A DNA stretch of 45,466 bases, from contig NZ_FMZI01000023.1 in NCBI RefSeq assembly GCF_900101505.1, forward strand, positions 1-45,466, in the 5' to 3' direction. Position 1 is the stretch's first letter. Each line of letters starts with the position of its first letter. Below the pieces are notes generated by a model that was not told the DNA's origin, did not search any database, and saw only the letters and a program-made list of their open reading frames with translations. This document shows, piece by piece, positions 36,218 to 45,111 of this stretch. This stretch comes from Antarctobacter albus. GTDB lineage: Bacteria; Pseudomonadota; Alphaproteobacteria; Rhodobacterales; Rhodobacteraceae. A program made the translations under genes and the position numbers.

Positions 36218-37455
36218 AGCGAGGCCCCCACGTCCAGCGCCTCGGCAAAGCCCTCGGCCTCGATATGTTCGTCGCGCGGGCGCTGGCGGATGGCGGGCAA
36301 GGCCTGGGCCCCCTCGACGGTCAGGCCGCGCGCGTAAAGCCGCGTGATCGGCAGCGTCACCCAGGCCTGTGTCAGCGCGGACCACAGCAGGAAGACGGCG
36401 AAATAGCTCATCACGGTCAGGCCGACCAGCGCCCAGCGGTCGGCGCCCGCCAGTATTTGCGACATCTCGTCCATGCCGATCTCTGTCAGGGTCTCCGCCG
36501 ATTGCAGGCGAAAGAACAGCACCAGCAGAAAGCCGGTCGGGATCGCCGCCACCAGCAGCGACAGCGCGTAGCCCGACACCAGAATCCAGAAGACCCGCAG
36601 GGGGTTGACCTTCAGGTGCAGGCGGATCGACCCCAGGCGCTTTTCGCCGGTCAGCCGCTTGCGCGTTTCCACCCGGTAATAGACCGCACCGAAGACCAGC
36701 AGCAGACCGGACAGGCAGAAGCCGAAGATGGCCAGCGGCACCAGCCCCGCGCCGAGGATCGGCAGGCAGACAAGGGCCACGCCCAGGGCCGCAAGGTGCC
36801 ATTTGATCGTCCAGAACAGCATGGTCCATGAGCCGCCCTGTTCCATGCGGTGATCGCCGAACCAGGTGCGGTCGGTGCGGTATTTTTCCAGCTTGAAGGT
36901 CATACGCGGCCAGAGCAGGCCCAAGGTGATCAGCGTCAGAAACCAGTGCCAGAGCGCGCGTAAAGCATAGCCCCAGGCGCCGGGCGCCAGTCCGAACCGC
37001 AAGCCCATCCAGCGCGTGCGCGCCAGCACGTAGCGCCGCGCGCGGTAACGGGCATAGAACCAGATTGGCACGACGCCGACGAAACTCAGCGCGTAGGCCG
37101 CGACATTGCCCTGGAACAGGGAAAAACTGGCGAACATCAACAGCAGGTTCACGACGCCGATGTAGAAGGCCAGGATGACGACGGCGATCAGGAAACCCAG
37201 CAGTTTCTCGTAAGGGTCGCCGACATATTCCAGCGGGTGCCCGCCCGGCCGGATCGCCGACCAGTACCAGCGCCGGACGCGGGTCTTCTGCCAGAAACGA
37301 TACAGCCCGAGAGTGAGGACCGTCAGAACCCCGGTGACGAAGGTCAGCTTGAAGATCGGCCAGCGGCGACCGGTGAACAGGGTCGACAGCCGCGTGCCGC
37401 GCTGTTCCTGTGCCGTGATCTCGGCCTGGGCCAGGGCGCCAGGCGATGTGTCCAT
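36214..37455 (-). CDS. DUF898 (YjgN-like) membrane protein (cassette copy 2)
   Basis: 413 residues from MDTSPGALAQAEI at 37455, preferred to the 24-residue longer start at 37527, whose extra residues look disordered and have no ribosome site. It shares TLGLYRFWQKTRVRRWYW, ARTRWMGLRFGLAPGAWGY and KLEKYRTDRTWFGDHR with copy 1, and the C-terminal AEGFAEALDVGASL tail. About eight membrane segments. First gene of the second cassette. Confidence 0.87.
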   Translation of the reverse strand: MDTSPGALAQAEITAQEQRGTRLSTLFTGRRWPIFKLTFVTGVLTVLTLGLYRFWQKTRVRRWYWSAIRPGGHPLEYVGDPYEKLLGFLIAVVILAFYIGVVNLLLMFASFSLFQGNVAAYALSFVGVVPIWFYARYRARRYVLARTRWMGLRFGLAPGAWGYALRALWHWFLTLITLGLLWPRMTFKLEKYRTDRTWFGDHRMEQGGSWTMLFWTIKWHLAALGVALVCLPILGAGLVPLAIFGFCLSGLLLVFGAVYYRVETRKRLTGEKRLGSIRLHLKVNPLRVFWILVSGYALSLLVAAIPTGFLLVLFFRLQSAETLTEIGMDEMSQILAGADRWALVGLTVMSYFAVFLLWSALTQAWVTLPITRLYARGLTVEGAQALPAIRQRPRDEHIEAEGFAEALDVGASL

Positions 37456-37554
37456 AGCGTCCAAAGCGGTGCCCGGCCTGTCATCTTTCCCGGGGGAAAG
37501 AGTGGCGGTTTCGACGCCGGGGCGCAACCGTGGCTTTTGTCGGGGTCGAAGAGG

Positions 37555-37635
37555 CCCCGGATCAGGTCCGGGGCTGGGTCACGGTGCGGTGCGCGGGTGC
37601 CCCCGGAAAATCCCGTCCCGGGCTTGACCCGGGAC
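37555..37635. repeat. Pair of GC-rich palindromic repeats
   Basis: CCCCGGA-TCAGG-TCCGGGG (37555-37573) and GTCCCGGG-CTTGA-CCCGGGAC (37615-37635), both perfect stems with 5-base loops. They resemble the intergenic palindromic elements (GGTCCCGGGTCAAG type) common in alphaproteobacteria. They lie upstream of the DUF898 gene and behind parC. Confidence 0.55.
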
Positions 37636-37690
37636 CTCGTGGCGACCTGAAGGAGGCCTGGGGGATGTTTAACCTGTTGTTAACGCGAAA

Positions 37691-37708
37691 TGTTTCGCGC
37701 GCGAAACA
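37691..37708. other. 18-bp perfect palindrome, parS-like
   Basis: TGTTTCGCGCGCGAAACA (37691-37708), 2 bases after the parC stop read leftward. It shares the outer TGTTTC/GAAACA half-sites of the ParB binding site parS but has a 6-base GCGCGC core instead of the 4-base ACGT. It could equally be the hairpin ending the parC transcript, although no T-run follows. Confidence 0.5.
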
Positions 37709-37710
37709 GG

Positions 37711-40134
37711 TCAGGTGAACTTGTTGTCCCGCGGGAAGCCGCGCGGTGCCATGCGGCCTGTTCCGGCGCGTTTGCCGGTCCATTCCTCCAGCGCCGTTTC
37801 GGTTCGGGTCCGCCCCGCCGGATCTTGCCAGCTCAGCCCCTCGGCCAGGGTAAATGTCCGCGCGTCCGACAACCCGCCGTCCTTGTACTTTTGCAGGCGC
37901 ACGCCCTTGCCGCGTCCCATCTCTGGCAATTCGTCCAGCGCAAAGACCAGCACCTTGCGGTTCTCGCCCACCACGGCGACGTGATCGCCGTCGACCGTCT
38001 TGCAGACCAGGGCCCGCGACGGCGCGCGCACGTTCAGCACCTGTTTGCCGCTGCGCGTCTGGGCGATCACCTCGTCCTCGGGGACGATGAACCCGTCACC
38101 GGCAGAGGAGGCCACCAACAGTTTCCGCCCCGGCTTGTGGATGAAGATGTCGATGATCTCGGCCTCGTTGGGCAGGTCGACCATCAGGCGCAGCGGTTCG
38201 CCCATGCCGCGCCCGCCGGGCAGGCTGGCCGCCGACACGGTGTAGAACCGCCCCGTCGAGGCAAAGACCAGCAGGCGATCGGTGGTTTCCGCGTGGAAGA
38301 TGAAGCGTGGGCCGTCGCCGTCCTTGAACTTCAATTCGCGGTCCAGCGCGATATGGCCCGTCATGGCGCGAATCCAGCCCATCTGCGAACAGACAACGGT
38401 GATCGGCTCGCGCTCGATCATCGCCTCTAGCGGGACCTCCTCGGCCTCGGCCGCCTCGGCCAGAGAGGTCAGGCGCGCACCGCGATCCAGCCCCTTGCCG
38501 AATTTCTTCTTCACCTCTTTCAGCTCTTCGCCGATGCGGGACCACTGCAGATCCTCGCTGTCCAGCAGGTCCTCCAGCCCCGCGCGCTCTTCCATCAGGG
38601 CGTCGCGTTCCTTGACCAGCTCCAGCTCTTCGAGGCGGCGCAAGCTGCGCAGGCGCATGTTGAGGATCGCCTCGGCCTGCACGTCCGACAGCCCCTCGGA
38701 CCGGCCGACGAAACGTGCGGGCACCTTGGCGTCGGTGCCGTCATCGGCCAGCACGCCACGCGCGATGGCCTCGGGGTCTTCGCGCAGTTCCAGCGATTTG
38801 ACGTCGATGCCCGCCAGCGGCGAAACATAGTCGCGCTCATCCGTGGCGCGCACGACCGTGTCCTGGTGCGGCTTCGACCAGTCCTCGTACATCAGGGCGG
38901 CCTTGGGGTCATCGTCGTAACGGATGATGTCGATCACCCGGTCGAGGTTCAGGAAGGCGACGATCAGTCCCTCCAGCACCTCCAGCCGGTTGTCGATCTT
39001 GGCCATCCGGTGTTTCGCCCGCCGGATCAGCACCTCCCGCCGGAAGTCGAGGAAGGCGCGCAGCACTTCCTTGAGCGAGCAGACCTTGGGCGTCACCCCG
39101 TCGATGAGCACGTTCATGTTCAGCGAGAACCGGATTTCCAGGTCCGAGTTGCGGAACAGCATGTTCATCAGGACATCCGGGTCCACGTTCTTGGACTTCG
39201 GTTCCAGGATCATGCGGATGTCCTCGGCGGACTCATCCCGCACATCGGCGAGGATCGGCACCTTCTTGGTCTGGATCAGTTCCGCGATGCGTTCGACCAG
39301 CTTGGACTTCTGCACCTGGTAGGGGATTTCCGTCACCACGACCTGCCATGTGCCGCGGCCCAGGTCCTCGGTGTGCCAGCGGGCGCGCAGCCGGATGCTG
39401 CCGCGGCCGGTACGATAGGCGGTGGCGATGTTCTCGGGCGGTTCCACGATGACGCCGCCGGTGGGGAAGTCCGGGCCGGGGACATATTGCAGCAGCGTGT
39501 CGTCCACCGCGTTCGGAGACTTGATCAGGTGCAGGCAGGCATTGATCAGCTCGACGATGTTGTGCGGCGGAATGTTGGTCGCCATGCCGACGGCGATCCC
39601 GGAAGAGCCATTGGCCAGCAGGTTCGGATAGGAGGCCGGCAGAACCGAGGGTTCCATCAGGCGGCCATCGTAGTTGGGCCGGAAGTCGACGGAGTTCTCG
39701 TCCAGCCCTTCGAGCAGCGCCTCTGACATGATCGTCATGCGCGCCTCGGTGTAGCGTGAGGCGGCGGGGTTGTCGCCGTCGATGTTGCCAAAGTTGCCCT
39801 GGCCGTCGACCAGCGGGTAGCGGATCGTGAAGTCCTGCGCGAGGCGGGCCATCGCGTCATAGATCGCCGCGTCGCCGTGGGGGTGGAAATCCCCCATCGT
39901 GTCGCCGCTGATCTTGGCGGATTTCAGAAACCCGCCCGAGGAACTCAACCGCAGCCTGCGCATTGCATAGAGGATACGCCGGTGCACCGGCTTCAGCCCG
40001 TCACGCGCATCGGGCAGGGCCCTGTGCATGATCGTGCTGAGCGCATAGGTCAGGTAACGGTCGCCGATGGCGCGCCGCAATGGCTCTGCTTGATCGCGTT
40101 CGGGCATGTTGGGGATATCGGCGTCCTCGTCCAT
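37711..40134 (-). CDS. parC: DNA topoisomerase IV subunit A
   Basis: 807 residues from [15 protein letters not shown]. GyrA/ParC core: [44 protein letters not shown], and the catalytic Tyr128 in SRYTEARM. C-terminal beta-propeller is shorter than GyrA's and lacks a clear GyrA box, so ParC rather than GyrA. It decatenates sister chromosomes with ParE (not in this window). Start chosen over a 12-residue longer version. Confidence 0.95.
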   Translation of the reverse strand: MDEDADIPNMPERDQAEPLRRAIGDRYLTYALSTIMHRALPDARDGLKPVHRRILYAMRRLRLSSSGGFLKSAKISGDTMGDFHPHGDAAIYDAMARLAQDFTIRYPLVDGQGNFGNIDGDNPAASRYTEARMTIMSEALLEGLDENSVDFRPNYDGRLMEPSVLPASYPNLLANGSSGIAVGMATNIPPHNIVELINACLHLIKSPNAVDDTLLQYVPGPDFPTGGVIVEPPENIATAYRTGRGSIRLRARWHTEDLGRGTWQVVVTEIPYQVQKSKLVERIAELIQTKKVPILADVRDESAEDIRMILEPKSKNVDPDVLMNMLFRNSDLEIRFSLNMNVLIDGVTPKVCSLKEVLRAFLDFRREVLIRRAKHRMAKIDNRLEVLEGLIVAFLNLDRVIDIIRYDDDPKAALMYEDWSKPHQDTVVRATDERDYVSPLAGIDVKSLELREDPEAIARGVLADDGTDAKVPARFVGRSEGLSDVQAEAILNMRLRSLRRLEELELVKERDALMEERAGLEDLLDSEDLQWSRIGEELKEVKKKFGKGLDRGARLTSLAEAAEAEEVPLEAMIEREPITVVCSQMGWIRAMTGHIALDRELKFKDGDGPRFIFHAETTDRLLVFASTGRFYTVSAASLPGGRGMGEPLRLMVDLPNEAEIIDIFIHKPGRKLLVASSAGDGFIVPEDEVIAQTRSGKQVLNVRAPSRALVCKTVDGDHVAVVGENRKVLVFALDELPEMGRGKGVRLQKYKDGGLSDARTFTLAEGLSWQDPAGRTRTETALEEWTGKRAGTGRMAPRGFPRDNKFT

Positions 40135-40287
40135 AGATGTGGTGATACCTGCGCCACATCGCAGCGGCAAGCCGCCGGATGGGAAAAAACAGCGCCCAAG
40201 ACCCTACGAGAGGCCTGCGAAATCGGCTATCAACGGGCGACGCCGCCCCGGGGTGGTGGGGGCGGTGACTGAACGGAGACCTGGGGA

Positions 40288-41079
40288 ATGATTGTCCGCG
40301 GCACGATGCTGATGACCTTTCTGCTGTTGGGCGTGGCCTGGTGGCAGCTTTCGGGGGGCAGCGATTTCGAACCCGGAGAGCATGGCGTGACCATCCTGGC
40401 GGAGGTGAAGCCGAGCGCGCCGCAGGTCCGTCTGCCGGGCAGTACCCTGACCGTGCGCCGCCCCGATCCCGCGCCGGAACCCGCCGCCGAGCCGCGGGTC
40501 AGCTCGCTTGCGCCGCGTGACCCGTTGCCCTCGAAGACCGTGCGCGTGCCCGATCCCGCACCCGAACCGGTCGCTCCCGAACCGGAGGTGGTGGCCCCCG
40601 CGCCAGAGCCTTCGGTCCCCGATCCCGAGGATGAGATCGCCGCGGCATTGGCCGATGCGATCGTCAAGGACAACACGCCGCCCCCGGCGCCCGATGCGGC
40701 GGAACCGGCGGATGAGATCGCGCGCTCGCTGGCGGATGCGCTGGGCCCGGGGGTGATCCCCGAATCCGTGGGGCCGGACGACCCGATCCCGCAGATCGCA
40801 GGCTTGGGCGACGGCGCGCCGCTGGGCTCGCGGGTGGGCGAGGGCGCGGCGCCGGTGGTGGCGCCCGACGCGCGGGACCTGCGCATCGTGACCGGAACGC
40901 GGGTGAACCTGCGCGGAGGACCCGCGACCAGCTATGATGTCATCACCCAGCTGTTCGAGGGGGATGAGGTCGAGGTGCTGGACGACACCGGCGACGGCTG
41001 GGTCAGGCTGCGGGTGCTGACCGGGCTGGACGAGGCGATCGGCTGGATGTCCGACGATTTCCTGCAGGCGGCAGACTAG
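40288..41079 (+). CDS. SH3b-domain exported/anchored protein
   Basis: 263 residues. N-terminal hydrophobic anchor (about 6-21), then a Pro/Ala/Glu-rich linker (about 40-135) with repeats of the DPAPEP type, two copies of a short helix motif (DEIAAALADAI at 115-125 and DEIARSLADAL at 142-152), and a C-terminal bacterial SH3 domain (about 198-258: VNLRGGPATSYDVITQLFEGDEVEVL). SH3b domains bind cell-wall peptides or proteins; the linker probably spans the wall. Divergent from parC. Confidence 0.85.
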   Translation: MIVRGTMLMTFLLLGVAWWQLSGGSDFEPGEHGVTILAEVKPSAPQVRLPGSTLTVRRPDPAPEPAAEPRVSSLAPRDPLPSKTVRVPDPAPEPVAPEPEVVAPAPEPSVPDPEDEIAAALADAIVKDNTPPPAPDAAEPADEIARSLADALGPGVIPESVGPDDPIPQIAGLGDGAPLGSRVGEGAAPVVAPDARDLRIVTGTRVNLRGGPATSYDVITQLFEGDEVEVLDDTGDGWVRLRVLTGLDEAIGWMSDDFLQAAD

Positions 41080-41137
41080 GGCGCGGTTGCGACTGGACGC
41101 GCTTTCAATTGCCTTCTGCCTGTCCTAAATCGCGGCC

Positions 41138-41968
41138 ATGACGACACGCAGCATTCTCATCTCTGGCTGTTCCTCGGGTATCGGACACGACGCGGCGCAT
41201 GGATTGAAGGCGCGCGGCTGGCGCGTCTTTGCCGCCTGCCGGCAAGAATCGGATTGCGAAAGACTGCGCGCCGAAGGGTTCGACAGCCCGCGGCTGGACT
41301 ATAGCGATCCCGCCAGCATTGAGGCTGCGCTGGACGAGGTGCTGACCGCGACGGGGGGCACTCTGGATGCGCTGTTCAACAACGGCGCCTATGCCATGCC
41401 GGGCGCCTCCGAGGACCTGCCGGTGCAGGCGCTGCGCGAGATCTTCGAGGCGAACGTCTTTGGCTGGCATGACCTGACGCGGCGGGTGATCCCCGTGATG
41501 CGGGCGCAGGGGCATGGGCGGATCATCAACCACGGGTCGGTTCTGGGGCTTGTCGTGGCGCCCTGGCGATCGGCCTACAATGCCACCAAGCACGCCACCG
41601 AAGCCCTGACCGACACCCTGCGGATCGAGATGCGCGACACGCCGATCCATGTCGTGACGCTGAACACCGGGCCGGTGACCTCCAGGATCCGGGTCAACGC
41701 GATCCCGCATTTCGAACGCTGGATCGACTGGAAGGCCAGCCCGCGCAAGGCCCAGTACGAGGCGAAGCTGCTGAAACGGCTCTACGAGGATCGCGGGCCG
41801 GATACCTTCGAGCTGCCGCCCTCTGCCGTGACCGCGAAACTGGTTCATGCGCTGGAAAGCCCGCGCCCGCGCCCACGCTACTACATCACCACGGCGACCT
41901 GGCTGATGGGGGGCTTGCGGCGCCTGCTGCCGACCCGGGCGATGGACTGGCTGGTGGCCAAGGGGTGA
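41138..41968 (+). CDS. Short-chain dehydrogenase/reductase
   Basis: 276 residues. Cofactor loop SGCSSGIG (about 9-16), the NNAG-type site is NNGAY (about 90-94), catalytic Ser in HGSVLG and YxxxK as YNATKHA. It is an NAD(P)-dependent oxidoreductase; the substrate cannot be told. Classical SDR with an extended C-terminus. Single gene, 58 bases after the SH3b gene. Confidence 0.9.
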   Translation: MTTRSILISGCSSGIGHDAAHGLKARGWRVFAACRQESDCERLRAEGFDSPRLDYSDPASIEAALDEVLTATGGTLDALFNNGAYAMPGASEDLPVQALREIFEANVFGWHDLTRRVIPVMRAQGHGRIINHGSVLGLVVAPWRSAYNATKHATEALTDTLRIEMRDTPIHVVTLNTGPVTSRIRVNAIPHFERWIDWKASPRKAQYEAKLLKRLYEDRGPDTFELPPSAVTAKLVHALESPRPRPRYYITTATWLMGGLRRLLPTRAMDWLVAKG

Positions 41969-42031
41969 CTCTACGCCCCGTCGCCTTTTCGAACATGTCC
42001 GCTATGTGAGGGACAAAGCCCGGGAGTTATC

Positions 42032-42232
42032 ATGGCCAAGGATCCATTGTTCATCGTTGTCGGTGTCGCCGTTCTGGTGGTGCTCGGCATTCTGCTTTTT
42101 GGCATCGGGACCTTTGCCAAGGGTGGAGAATTCAACAGGAAACACGCAAACAAGGTGATGCGCTGGCGGATCGCGGCGCAGTTCATCGCAGTGATTCTGA
42201 TCCTGGCGTTCGTCTGGATCCGGGGGAAATGA
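42032..42232 (+). CDS. Twin-membrane HIG1-domain protein
   Basis: 66 residues. Two hydrophobic helices (about 6-28 and 44-62) joined by a basic loop (AKGGEFNRKHANKVMRWRIAAQ) that matches the HIG1 motif (RxxxxxR-type). Related eukaryotic HIG1 proteins associate with respiratory supercomplexes. In Rhodobacterales such a gene is commonly just upstream of the cobalamin adenosyltransferase gene, as here; its stop is 1 base before that start. Confidence 0.8.
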   Translation: MAKDPLFIVVGVAVLVVLGILLFGIGTFAKGGEFNRKHANKVMRWRIAAQFIAVILILAFVWIRGK

Positions 42233-42233
42233 C

Positions 42234-42809
42234 ATGGTTGTTCTGAGCAAGATCTACACAAAGACCGGCGATGCTGGCGAAACCGCGCTGGGCAATGGCG
42301 CGCGCGTGGCCAAGTTTTCCACGCGGGTGACGGCCTATGGTACCGTGGATGAGCTGAACTCGGTCGTCGGGCTGGCACGTCTGCAGGCCGAAGGTGACCT
42401 GGAGGGGCAGCTGAGCCGCATCCAGAACGACCTGTTCGACCTGGGCGCCGACCTGTGCACGCCGGACATGGAAAAGGACGCCGAGCGGGACTACCCGCCG
42501 CTGCGCATGGATGCCAGCCAGGTGACACGGCTGGAGGCCGAGATCGACGTGATGAACGGACGGCTCGAGCCGCTGCGCAGTTTCATCCTGCCCGGAGGAA
42601 CGGCCCTGGCGGCACATCTCCATCATTGCCGGACGGTGGCGCGCCGGGCCGAGCGTTTCGTGGTGGAACTGGCAACGATGGAGACGGTGAACCCGGAAGC
42701 GGTGAAATACCTCAACCGCCTGTCTGACTGGTTCTTTGTCGCAGCACGGATCGCCAATGACGACGGTCGCGCGGATGTCTTGTGGGTTCCGGGCGCGAAC
42801 CGGTCGTAA
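42234..42809 (+). CDS. Cob(I)yrinic acid a,c-diamide / cob(I)alamin adenosyltransferase, PduO type
   Basis: 191 residues from MVVLSKIYTKTGDAG. ATP-binding TKTGDAGETALGNGARV, then AYGTVDELNS, FILPGGTALAAHLHHCRTVARRAER, and the C-terminal YLNRLSDWFFVAAR: the PduO/MMAB signature. It adenosylates cob(I)alamin to coenzyme B12. One base after the HIG1 gene, so the two are co-translated. A hairpin at 42816 follows. Confidence 0.92.
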   Translation: MVVLSKIYTKTGDAGETALGNGARVAKFSTRVTAYGTVDELNSVVGLARLQAEGDLEGQLSRIQNDLFDLGADLCTPDMEKDAERDYPPLRMDASQVTRLEAEIDVMNGRLEPLRSFILPGGTALAAHLHHCRTVARRAERFVVELATMETVNPEAVKYLNRLSDWFFVAARIANDDGRADVLWVPGANRS

Positions 42810-42815
42810 GACCGG

Positions 42816-42838
42816 CGAGCCTTCTAGTGGAAGGCTCG
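42816..42838 (+). terminator. Hairpin after the adenosyltransferase gene
   Basis: CGAGCCTTC (42816-42824), TAGTG loop, GAAGGCTCG (42830-42838), a perfect 9-bp stem 6 bases after the stop. No T-run follows. Confidence 0.45.
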
Positions 42839-42923
42839 GTGCCCGGAAAGGCGGAGCCCCGGTCCGAAGGGTGCGCGGACCGGTCGTGAGACCCTTGTCC
42901 TTGGCGGTCTTGGTGGAGCGCGT

Positions 42924-44294
42924 CTAGCGAACCCGCTCCGCCTCCAGCCAGACACCGCCTTCGGGCCGCAGGGTCAGGATCATCACGGGTTTCGGATCGC
43001 GCCCCTTCACGGGCGTGAACCGGAAATTGGCCAGCAGCGTCGACAGGATGATCACGGCCTCCTGCAGGGCGAAACTTGCCCCGATGCAGATGCGCGGGCC
43101 GTCTCCGAAGGGTAGATAGGCGTAGCGGTCCGGCCTCTCCCCGGCCCAGCGGTCGGGACGAAAGGCCTGCGGGTCCTCCCAAAGCGCTTCGTGCCGATGT
43201 AGCGCGTAGATTGGCAGCATCACCGTGTCGCCCGGCAGGATGCCTGTGCCGCAGAGCCTGTCCCCTGCCAGTGCCGTGCGCGAGACCAGTCCGCCGGGCG
43301 GGTAAAGTCGCAGCGCCTCGTCCACCACTTGTCGAGTAAAGACCAGCTGCGGGACATCTTCGCCCCGTGCCAGGCCATCCGAGAGCACGGATTGCGCCTC
43401 GGCCCGGGCGCGGTCCTGCGCCTTTTGGTCGAAGGCCATGAGGTAAAGCGCCCAGGACAGGGCAAGCGCCGTCGTCTCGTGCCCGGCCACGATGAAGGTC
43501 AGAAGGTTGTCGCGCAGTTCCGGCAGGCTCATCCTGCGCCCGCTCTCCGGGTCCTCGCCGGCCAGCAGCAGGTCCAGCAGGTCGGGCACATCGTCGGGGC
43601 CTTCGTCGATGCGGCGCTGGATGGCGCGATCGGCGACCTGGCGCATCTCGGGGACACCACCGGCCCGCAGGCGACCCGGGCGCGGCACCCAGTCGGGAAA
43701 GCCCAGGACGTCGAAGAGCGAGACCTTGCCAGCTTCCGAGATATAGGCGTCGATGGCCCGGTGGACGGTATCGCGCTGGAACCCCTCGCCTGACGAAAAC
43801 GTGACATCCGAGATCACGTCGAAAGTGGTTGTGACCATCTCCTGCATCATCTCGACGGCGCGGGGCCCGGCCCCGGCGATCCGCGCGACGGAGCGTTCCG
43901 CCGCGCGGGTCATCACCGGGGCAAGGTTGAGCGCGTTGCGATGCGAAAAGGCGGGTGCCGCCGTGCGCCGCTGCCAGCGCCAGTGCGCGCCCTCGGCGAT
44001 GAACAGAGATTCGCCGACGGCCGGGCGCAGAAGGTTCTTTGTCACCAGGGACTTGGGGTAGTTGTCGAGGTTCTCCAGCAGTACACGCCGGATCGCCTCG
44101 GGGTCCATCACCATGTGCCATCGTTTGCCCGTGCGGCCCGACACGATGGGGCGGCGCAGCGCCACCTCGGGTATGATCGACAGCACGTTGTCGCGCGTGG
44201 CCTGCAGGCTGTCCCACAAGCCCAGGGGGCGGGTGACAAGCGGCACACGGACAGGCAGGCGGGCCGAATCCGGTGTGGGGGACGTTCGGGTCAT
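42924..44294 (-). CDS. Cytochrome P450
   Basis: 456 residues from MTRTSPTPDS (a longer start at 44366 adds 24 residues). I-helix oxygen motif AGHETTALALSW (AGxET), ExxR in DEALRLYPP, PFGDG region and the heme-Cys loop FGDGPRICIGA with Cys403. Class and substrate unknown; bacterial P450s of this kind often use a ferredoxin. No redox partner gene is adjacent. Divergent from the lipoprotein gene. Confidence 0.92.
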   Translation of the reverse strand: MTRTSPTPDSARLPVRVPLVTRPLGLWDSLQATRDNVLSIIPEVALRRPIVSGRTGKRWHMVMDPEAIRRVLLENLDNYPKSLVTKNLLRPAVGESLFIAEGAHWRWQRRTAAPAFSHRNALNLAPVMTRAAERSVARIAGAGPRAVEMMQEMVTTTFDVISDVTFSSGEGFQRDTVHRAIDAYISEAGKVSLFDVLGFPDWVPRPGRLRAGGVPEMRQVADRAIQRRIDEGPDDVPDLLDLLLAGEDPESGRRMSLPELRDNLLTFIVAGHETTALALSWALYLMAFDQKAQDRARAEAQSVLSDGLARGEDVPQLVFTRQVVDEALRLYPPGGLVSRTALAGDRLCGTGILPGDTVMLPIYALHRHEALWEDPQAFRPDRWAGERPDRYAYLPFGDGPRICIGASFALQEAVIILSTLLANFRFTPVKGRDPKPVMILTLRPEGGVWLEAERVR

Positions 44295-44413
44295 CTGTGG
44301 CTCCACGGTCGCTGTTGCAAAGATAGGGGCCGCACGGGGGTCGACAAAACCCCCGCCCGATTGCACGCAGACGGGTGGCGCGTTATCGCAGGCGCCGACA
44401 AGGAGGGATGTCT

Positions 44414-44977
44414 ATGATCCGGATCGCTGCCGTATTGCTGCTGGCCCTTGGGCTGGCCGCCTGCACGGATGCCACGCAGGACCTCGCCGGGCCGACAGAG
44501 CCTTTGGGGGATTTCTCGCTGGGGTATGTCGCCGTCGTGACCGAAAAGCCGGAGCCGGCCAAGCTTTTGGTGTCGCGCGACGCGACCCCCGAGGAATGGA
44601 TCGAAACCGTGGATGGCGCGATGCAACAGCGCTTCACCCGGTTCGAGGGCGAGCGGCTCTATCACCTGGGAATCAAGGTGATCGCCTATTCGCTGCCGCC
44701 GCCGGTGGTGCCGGGCAAATCGGCCCTGCATGTTGCGGTGACGGTCTTCGACGACGGCAACTGCATCAAGATGAACAACAAGGCGCATGACATCATGGTC
44801 ATCCAGGTTTTCGAATCGCGCCTGCAGCTGACCCGCGAAGAGCAGATGCAGAAGCTGGCCGAAGCTGCCGCGCTGGACATGGAGAAATGGCTGCGCGAGA
44901 TGCAGGAAAGCGACGACTGGTTCACCGATGACTATACGCCGCCCTCCAATGCAAAGCGCGTGCAGGGAGCCTGCTGA
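44414..44977 (+). CDS. Lipoprotein of unknown function
   Basis: 187 residues from MIRIAAVLLLALGLAAC; ATG at 44414 is chosen because AGGAGG (44401-44406) is 7 bases upstream (an ATG at 44408 is too close). Lipobox LAAC with Cys about 17. The mature part contains ISLG-free, mixed alpha/beta sequence with MDEWIETVDGAM-like acidic parts and a Cys in NCIKMNN; no domain recognised. It precedes tuf after a hairpin. Confidence 0.8.
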   Translation: MIRIAAVLLLALGLAACTDATQDLAGPTEPLGDFSLGYVAVVTEKPEPAKLLVSRDATPEEWIETVDGAMQQRFTRFEGERLYHLGIKVIAYSLPPPVVPGKSALHVAVTVFDDGNCIKMNNKAHDIMVIQVFESRLQLTREEQMQKLAEAAALDMEKWLREMQESDDWFTDDYTPPSNAKRVQGAC

Positions 44978-44986
44978 GACAGGTTC

Positions 44987-45015
44987 CGGCCCGGGCCCGA
45001 CACGGGCCGGGGCCG
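44987..45015 (+). terminator. GC-rich hairpin after the lipoprotein gene
   Basis: CGGCCCGGGCCCG (44987-44999) pairs with CGGGCCGGGGCCG (45003-45015) at 12 of 13 positions, loop ACA. No T-run follows immediately; it lies 10 bases after the stop. Confidence 0.5.
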
Positions 45016-45024
45016 ACTAGGTGC

Positions 45025-45051
45025 TTGATTTTCGCTGCCCGACTCAATAAA
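45025..45051 (+). promoter_or_regulatory. Candidate tuf promoter with a GANTC site
   Basis: TTGATT (45025-45030), 15-base spacer, AATAAA (45046-45051), a suboptimal spacing; GACTC (45041-45045) abuts the -10. Low confidence. Confidence 0.35.
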
Positions 45052-45111
45052 CGGCGCGCGATGAAACTCGGGGCGCGTCGGCGGCCCCCTCTAACGTGAG
45101 GCGTCTGAGAG

